This document shows positions 43,296 through 47,353 of a DNA stretch of 47,353 nt, in pieces; positions within the stretch are counted from its first letter, which is position 1; each line of letters begins with the position of its first letter. Under the pieces are notes generated by a model, which saw only the letters and a list, made by a program, of their open reading frames with translations, ran no database searches and had not been told where the DNA came from. The DNA comes from a virus, in the IMG/VR virus record IMGVR_UViG_3300006919_000096, positions 1 to 47,353 of that record; one strand, 5' to 3'. Position numbers and translations under genes: made by a program.

Positions 43296-43320
43296 CAAAT
43301 TAGATATTTTCTGAGATCAT
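43292..43320 (+). promoter_or_regulatory. Possible sigma-70-like promoter
   Basis: Perfect TTGACA (43292-43297) overlapping the preceding stop codon, with a weak GATCAT at 17-base spacing (43315-43320). TATATA (43321-43326) is stronger as a -10 but too far at 23 bases. AAAGGA precedes the ATG at 43355. Confidence 0.35.
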
Positions 43321-43354
43321 TATATAAGTTGAGTGAGAAAAAAAGGACTTTAAT

Positions 43355-44497
43355 ATGAGTGATGTACAAGTATTCCGTATGACTAAAGGACGTATGGGAG
43401 TTATTGAAACACTGACCCGAGACTTTCCTGGTCAAACACGATTTACCCGCAAAGAACTCAAACAATCTTTGGGCTCTGTCCCATATTGGATGAGTAATAC
43501 TAAAAGGTATTCTTTCAAAGAAAAAGAAAAGGGCAAGGTTATTTTCAACTTGTCTACCATTCTACCAGAACCAACAACTAATGTTGCAACTAATGTTGTT
43601 CCATTCAAACCCGTTGAGGAGACAATGCAATCTGTACCTGAAGTAATGCCAAACTATGTTCCTTTCGGACATTACAATGATTTAAAAATGATTGTCCAGT
43701 CTGATATGTTCTTCCCCGTTTTCATTACTGGTCTTTCGGGTAATGGTAAAACGTTGATGGTCGAACAGATTTGTGCAAAACTCAAGCGTGAGATGATACG
43801 TGTAAATATCACAATTGAGACTGATGAAGATGACCTGATTGGTGGTCATACTTTAATTGATGGTAATATGTCGTTCCGTGAAGGTCCGGTATTACGTGCA
43901 ATGCGTACTGGTTCTGTTTTGCTTCTTGATGAGGTGGATTTGGGTTCAAACAAACTCATGTGTTTACAGTCTATCCTTGAAGGTAAAGGTTATTTTATTA
44001 AAAAGACTGGTGAGTTTGTTGAACCCAAGGATGGATTCACAATCATTGCGACTGCTAACACTAAGGGTCAAGGTTCTGATGATGGTAGGTTCATTGGTAC
44101 TCAAATCATGAACGAAGCAATGTTAGAACGTTTTGCAATTTCACTTGAACAGATGTATCCCAATGTCACCGCCGAGAAAAAAATTCTCACCAAAGAAATG
44201 CAGTTAACTGGTGATGCTGATGTTGAGTTTATTGAAAAACTTGTACAATGGGCGGATGTTATTCGAAAGACATACAATGATGGTGGTATTGATGATGTTA
44301 TCACCACTCGACGATTGGTTCATATTGTGAAAGCCTTTCGAATGTTTGGTGACCGCATGAAATCGATTACAATGTGTGTGACACGTTTTGATGAAGAAAC
44401 AAAAAATTCTATCTTGGATTTGTATTCTAAGATTGACAGTGATGTAAACTTCGGGTACAATAATGAGATTGAAACTGATAATGAGGTGAGTGCATGA
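43355..44497 (+). CDS. cobS: CobS-like MoxR-family AAA+ ATPase
   Basis: 380 residues. Walker A GLSGNGKT (126-133), Walker B VLLLDEVDL, and sensor 1 IIATANTKGQG are clear. The segment ETDEDDLIGGHTLIDGNMSFREGPVLRAM is the typical CobS/MoxR insert. The N-terminal ~80 residues form a small basic domain (RFTRKELKQSLGSVPYW), possibly winged-helix-like. In bacteria CobS with CobT forms the ATP-driven part of cobaltochelatase; cobS is a recurrent gene in marine T4-like phages. Here it follows a VWA partner by about 1 kb and overlaps the gp45 start by four bases, tying it to replication gene expression. Confidence 0.85.
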   Translation: MSDVQVFRMTKGRMGVIETLTRDFPGQTRFTRKELKQSLGSVPYWMSNTKRYSFKEKEKGKVIFNLSTILPEPTTNVATNVVPFKPVEETMQSVPEVMPNYVPFGHYNDLKMIVQSDMFFPVFITGLSGNGKTLMVEQICAKLKREMIRVNITIETDEDDLIGGHTLIDGNMSFREGPVLRAMRTGSVLLLDEVDLGSNKLMCLQSILEGKGYFIKKTGEFVEPKDGFTIIATANTKGQGSDDGRFIGTQIMNEAMLERFAISLEQMYPNVTAEKKILTKEMQLTGDADVEFIEKLVQWADVIRKTYNDGGIDDVITTRRLVHIVKAFRMFGDRMKSITMCVTRFDEETKNSILDLYSKIDSDVNFGYNNEIETDNEVSA

Positions 44498-45165
44498 AAA
44501 TAAGCAATTCAACAAAATCAATCCTTAAAAACTTTTCTACCATCAACTCTGGTATTAAAGTTGAAGAAGGTAATCGTTTGAAAACTATTTCAAACATGAA
44601 AAACATTCTTGCGGTGGCTGATGTCTCTGAGGATTTTCCAGTGACTTTCAGTATCTATAATCTGTCTGAGTTTCTAGGTGCAACATCCTTAATGGAAACA
44701 CCAGATTTTAACTTTGGTGATAGTTCTGTAGTTATCTCCGATACGAGTGCTTCGATGAAGTATCACTATGCAAGTGAAGGTATGGTAGTAACACCAGAAA
44801 AGATGATTACAATGCCTGATTGTGAGGTCACGTTTACACTTGAAGAAGACACGTTAGTAGAGATGCAGAAAGCTTCCAGTGTTTTGGGTGTAACTGATTT
44901 GGTATTAGAGAAGTCTAGTGATGATGTTTACTTAGTTGTACGAGATAAGAAGAACCCAACATCTAATTCTTTCAGTAGAAAAGTTATCACAGAAAATTTG
45001 AAAGATTCATCGGATTTCTCTTTCAATTTCAAAATTGAGAATTTGAAGATTCTACCTGCCACGTACACAGTGAGTGTTGCTTCTGTTGGTATCTCTCACT
45101 TTGAATCGTCTGAACATAGTGTACAGTATTTTATTGCACTTGAACCGGACTCCAAGTTTGGTTGA
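44494..45165 (+). CDS. 45: Sliding clamp gp45
   Basis: 223 residues (T4 gp45 is 228). Strong match at both ends: MKISNSTKSILKNFSTINSGI (compare T4 MKLSKDTTALLKNFATINSGI) and the C-terminal SVQYFIALEPDSKFG. It forms a trimeric ring that tethers the polymerase and activates gp55-dependent late transcription. The start overlaps the CobS-like gene (ATGA) with a GAGGTGAG site. A structured RNA region and terminator follow its stop. Confidence 0.95.
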   Translation: MKISNSTKSILKNFSTINSGIKVEEGNRLKTISNMKNILAVADVSEDFPVTFSIYNLSEFLGATSLMETPDFNFGDSSVVISDTSASMKYHYASEGMVVTPEKMITMPDCEVTFTLEEDTLVEMQKASSVLGVTDLVLEKSSDDVYLVVRDKKNPTSNSFSRKVITENLKDSSDFSFNFKIENLKILPATYTVSVASVGISHFESSEHSVQYFIALEPDSKFG

Positions 45166-45234
45166 TATTGCCCTAGTCCGTCAATATCAGGGAATGGACC
45201 GTTTCTCACTCTCTCTAAAATTAGGTTGGTCCAT
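45163..45234 (+). other. Two consecutive stem-loops after gp45
   Basis: Stem 1: TGATATTG/CAATATCA (45163-45170 with 45182-45189), 8 bp, 11-base loop; it includes the gp45 stop codon. Stem 2: ATGGACC/GGTCCAT (45194-45200 with 45228-45234), 7 bp, 27-base pyrimidine-rich loop. Both precede the terminator at 45239. The series may protect the gp45 mRNA 3' end or be a small RNA; no known family is recognised. Confidence 0.6.
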
Positions 45235-45238
45235 GTAC

Positions 45239-45265
45239 GCAAAGATGGTGGGGTCTTTGCTTTTT
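45239..45265 (+). terminator. Terminator between gp45 and tRNA-Gly
   Basis: GCAAAGA/TCTTTGC forms a perfect 7-bp stem around an 8-base loop and is followed by TTTTT. The T tract ends at the base before the tRNA. Confidence 0.75.
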
Positions 45266-45339
45266 GCGGGTATAGTTTAGTGGTAAAATAAAACCTTGCC
45301 AAGGTTTAGTCCTGAGTTCGACTCTCGGTACCCGCTCCA
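45266..45339 (+). tRNA. tRNA-Gly, anticodon GCC
   Basis: All arms fold by hand. The acceptor GCGGGTA pairs with TACCCGC (7 bp), the discriminator is T and CCA is encoded. The D stem is GTTT/AAAT. The anticodon arm AAACC-TTGCCAA-GGTTT gives anticodon GCC. The T arm is CTGAG-TTCGACT-CTCGG. 74 bases. It would read GGC and GGT, and GGT is the main glycine codon of the late structural genes. It lies between gp45 and gp44. Confidence 0.95.
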
Positions 45340-45360
45340 TTTTCGGAGTTAGAATATATT

Positions 45361-46302
45361 ATGGAAGAGTTTTTACTTGTTGAAAAGTATCGTCCAAAGA
45401 CAATCGAAGACACAATTTTACCGGACGATATTAAAAATACATTTCACCAATTCGTAAAGAATGGTGAGATTCCAAATCTTATGCTCTGTGGTTCTGCTGG
45501 TATCGGTAAGACTACAGTTGCAAAAGCACTATGTCATGAACTTGATGCTGATTACATTGTGATTAACGGTTCCGATGAGGGTAGATTGATTGATACCCTA
45601 CGAACCAAAATTAAAAACTTCGCATCAACCATGTCTCTTACCGGAGACACTAAAGTCGTTATTTTAGATGAAGCTGATTACATATCAGCTGACTCTGTAC
45701 AACCTGCTCTTCGAAACTTTATTGAAGAGTTTAGTTCCAACTGTAGGTTTATTTTCACTTGTAACTATAAGAATCGAATCATACCGCCATTGCACTCTAG
45801 GTGCACTGTAATCGATTTTTCCATTCCCCCCAAGGATAAACCTAAGATTGCAGGAAAACTCCTTAAACGCATCACAGAGATTTGTGATAAGGAATCTATC
45901 TCATATGATGAGAGAGTTCTTGCTGAATTGGTAATGAAGTTCTTCCCCGATATGCGTCGTTGTCTTAATGAAGTACAACGGTACGGTGTATCTGGGAGTA
46001 TCGACTCTGGACTTTTATCCACCCTTTCTGAAGAAAAATTGACTCCACTTATTGATATGTTGGAATCTAGAAACTGGACTCAAATGAGGAAATGGGTTGG
46101 ACAAAACTCCGACAATGATTTCAATACACTTTTTCGCAAAGTGTTTGATTCTCTCGAAGAAAGACTCGAACCTTCTTCACTACCTGCTGCGGTGATTGTT
46201 ATTGCAGATTATCAATACAAATCTGCTTTTGCGATGGATGCCGAAGTAAACTTTGTTGCATGTTTGACCGAATTGATGAAAGAGTGCAAGTTTAAGAAAT
46301 GA
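45361..46302 (+). CDS. 44: Clamp loader large subunit gp44
   Basis: 313 residues (T4 gp44 is 319). VEKYRPKTIEDTILP opening, Walker A GSAGIGKT (44-51), Walker B VVILDEAD (99-106), sensor 1 FTCN (132-135), and the Ser-Arg-Cys motif (LHSRC, 144-148) that carries the arginine finger. With gp62 it loads the gp45 ring on primer-template DNA. The leader reads GAATATATTATG without a Shine-Dalgarno site; the AU-rich start resembles T4 RegA-repressed genes. The stop overlaps gp62 by four bases. Confidence 0.95.
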   Translation: MEEFLLVEKYRPKTIEDTILPDDIKNTFHQFVKNGEIPNLMLCGSAGIGKTTVAKALCHELDADYIVINGSDEGRLIDTLRTKIKNFASTMSLTGDTKVVILDEADYISADSVQPALRNFIEEFSSNCRFIFTCNYKNRIIPPLHSRCTVIDFSIPPKDKPKIAGKLLKRITEICDKESISYDERVLAELVMKFFPDMRRCLNEVQRYGVSGSIDSGLLSTLSEEKLTPLIDMLESRNWTQMRKWVGQNSDNDFNTLFRKVFDSLEERLEPSSLPAAVIVIADYQYKSAFAMDAEVNFVACLTELMKECKFKK

Positions 46303-46718
46303 AAAAGAATCCTTTTGATTACGTTAAGTCGGTATCTTATGATAAAGAAGACATCATGTTGGATGAACAGGATGAAAACTCCTATTCGCCATACTTGACC
46401 AATCGTGCTTTGTCATATCATGAGGATTCCATTTACTTCACAAACGAGATGAATACAAGGTTTGACACAGAAAATCGCCTTCAGTATCTATTTTTTCTAA
46501 ATATCCTTAGAAAACGAAAGAGGTTCTCAAATTGGGAGAAGCCTCAAGAGAATGAACAGGTGGATATAGTATCTAAATATTACAATGTCTCCACCAGTAA
46601 ATCTAAGGAGTACTTCAGTTTACTGACTGCTAATCAGATTGAGGTATTGAGAGAAAGAATGGAGATAGGTGGTAGTAATGTACGAAGACCAAACATCACT
46701 GGTGGAGAAACTAGTTGA
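46299..46718 (+). CDS. 62: Clamp loader small subunit gp62
   Basis: 139 residues, shorter than T4 gp62 (187). NPFDYVKSVSYDKEDIM, then YLTNRALSYHEDSIYFTNEMN, and QYLFFLNILRKRKRFSNWEKP are the conserved gp62 pattern. It completes the gp44/62 clamp loader. ATGA overlap with gp44 indicates translational coupling, as in T4. The 3' end overlaps regA by 41 bases. Confidence 0.92.
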   Translation: MKKNPFDYVKSVSYDKEDIMLDEQDENSYSPYLTNRALSYHEDSIYFTNEMNTRFDTENRLQYLFFLNILRKRKRFSNWEKPQENEQVDIVSKYYNVSTSKSKEYFSLLTANQIEVLRERMEIGGSNVRRPNITGGETS

Positions 46719-47085
46719 AGTTACTTTTGAAGAACAATCTGATTTTCTAAAGATTAGAGAGACACTAAGTAGAATTGGTGTTGCCTCAAGAAAAGATAAA
46801 GAGTTGTTTCAATCTTGTCATATTTTACATAAAAAAGGTAAGTATTACATAGTTCATTTTAAAGAACTGTTTCAACTGGATGGTAAACCAACTAATATTG
46901 ATGAAAACGATATCGGAAGGCGAAATAGTATTGTAGATTTACTCAGGCAGTGGAACTTGATTAATATAGTAGATGAATCTAAGATAGAGGAACTAAAGGT
47001 TCCGTTATCACAGATAAAAATCCTTTCTTTCAAAGAAAAGGATGAATGGAAACTAACTACAAAATATAATATAGGAAATAATTGA
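46678..47085 (+). CDS. regA: Translational repressor RegA
   Basis: 135 residues from ATG 46678, chosen because AGGTGG lies five bases upstream; a GTG at 46669 would add three residues. It is about 13 residues longer than T4 RegA (122) at the N-terminus. The match is strong: FLKIRETLSRIGVASRKDKELFQSCHILHKKG, YYIVHFKELF and KEKDEWKLTTKYNIGN. It binds AU-rich sequences at start codons of early mRNAs and blocks translation. It overlaps gp62 by 41 bases. Its position after 45-44-62 is the T4 order. Confidence 0.95.
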   Translation: MYEDQTSLVEKLVEVTFEEQSDFLKIRETLSRIGVASRKDKELFQSCHILHKKGKYYIVHFKELFQLDGKPTNIDENDIGRRNSIVDLLRQWNLINIVDESKIEELKVPLSQIKILSFKEKDEWKLTTKYNIGNN

Positions 47086-47086
47086 C

Positions 47087-47347
47087 ATGGAAAATTTGAT
47101 TGTACTTGTTGCACTTCTTCTTTTTGGTGGGTTGGTTGCGTATATTGTTTGGCCAAAAAAACCACCAGTTGTTGAAGAACCTTCACCGGCTGAGAAAAAA
47201 ACATTATCAAAGAAAACGAAAGCTAAACCAAAAGTTGATTTGACAACTTTGAAAAAAGCAGAACTCAAGGACCTTTGTGCAAAGCAGGGGATTGATGTAA
47301 AAGCTAATGACACTAAAGCTGTGTTAATCCAAAAACTGGAATCATAA
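47087..47347 (+). CDS. Membrane-anchored protein with SAP/HeH-like C-terminal domain
   Basis: 86 residues. A single N-terminal hydrophobic helix (LIVLVALLLFGGLVAYIVW) is followed by a Pro/Lys-rich linker. A C-terminal helix-extension-helix (TTLKKAELKDLCAKQGID, then DTKAVLIQKLES) fits a SAP or HeH/LEM nucleic-acid-binding motif. Inserted in the inner membrane with a basic cytoplasmic tail, it might tether DNA or the replication complex to the membrane. It starts one base after the regA stop. Complete within the window, six bases before its right end. The family is not recognised. Confidence 0.72.
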   Translation: MENLIVLVALLLFGGLVAYIVWPKKPPVVEEPSPAEKKTLSKKTKAKPKVDLTTLKKAELKDLCAKQGIDVKANDTKAVLIQKLES

Positions 47348-47353
47348 TAATAA

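Noticed and set aside
45163-45265. Second tRNA or riboswitch in the gp45-tRNA gap
   Set aside because: The stems do not form a cloverleaf or match a riboswitch core I know; kept only as hairpins and a terminator.

Overview
The window is a contiguous piece of a T4-like myophage genome, almost certainly a marine one. This follows from an unbroken run of recognisable T4 core genes: gp13-14-15-16-17-18-19-20, gp67/68-21-22-23, uvsY-uvsW-55-47-46 and 45-44-62-regA. Their order and the spread of accessory genes resemble marine T4-like phages of cyanobacteria and SAR11 more than enteric T4. The DNA is AT-rich, and coding is dense and nearly all on the + strand, with frequent start/stop overlaps. T4-type late promoters (TATAAATA or CATAAATA) precede most structural transcription units. 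No photosynthesis gene, integrase or CRISPR array is visible, so the host cannot be named from this window.

Layout. (1) 1-5660: the 3' end of a Tyr/Gln/Pro-rich tandem-repeat protein, then a putative glycosyltransferase, two Fe(II)/2-oxoglutarate oxygenases and two unknown genes. This looks like a modification cassette beside a fibre-like protein. (2) 5643-5924: the only convincing minus-strand gene, a small coiled-coil plus membrane-helix protein that could be holin-like. (3) 5987-16162: neck, terminase, tail sheath, tail tube and portal. A radical SAM/SPASM-type gene sits between the small and large terminase genes and overlaps both. (4) 16149-26515: a roughly 10 kb island of fibre or virion genes placed between the portal and the prohead-core genes. 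It starts with a collagen-like protein carrying 52 uninterrupted Gly-X-Y triplets. (5) 26544-30423: prohead core (a 52-aa gp67-like ORF and a gp68-like ORF), gp21 protease, gp22 scaffold, gp23 major capsid protein and a strong terminator. (6) 30429-37299: a tail-tube-like protein, UvsY, an oxygenase, UvsW, late sigma factor gp55 and the gp47/gp46 nuclease complex. (7) 37313-44497: a probable internal head protein with nuclease-like motifs, a peptide-deformylase homologue lacking two of its three expected metal ligands, another oxygenase, and a CobT-like (HExGH plus VWA) and CobS-like (AAA+) pair enclosing two small genes. (8) 44494-47347: sliding clamp, a structured intergenic RNA region with a terminator, a tRNA-Gly(GCC), clamp loader, RegA, and a membrane-anchored protein with a SAP/HeH-like tail.

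How it fits together. Sigma-70-like promoters precede gp55, the CobT-like gene and probably the CobS-like gene. gp55 together with the gp45 clamp would then activate the late promoters in front of neck, sheath, portal, fibre and capsid genes. gp44/62/45, UvsY/UvsW and gp46/47 supply replication and recombination. The points most worth a second look are the radical SAM gene in the terminase operon, the association of collagen-like and repeat fibres with oxygenases and a glycosyltransferase, a set of genes whose predicted transcription start coincides with the start codon, the degenerate deformylase, the capsid-targeted nuclease candidate, and the HExGH-VWA/AAA+ pair. All functions are inferred from reading the translations; no database search was run.
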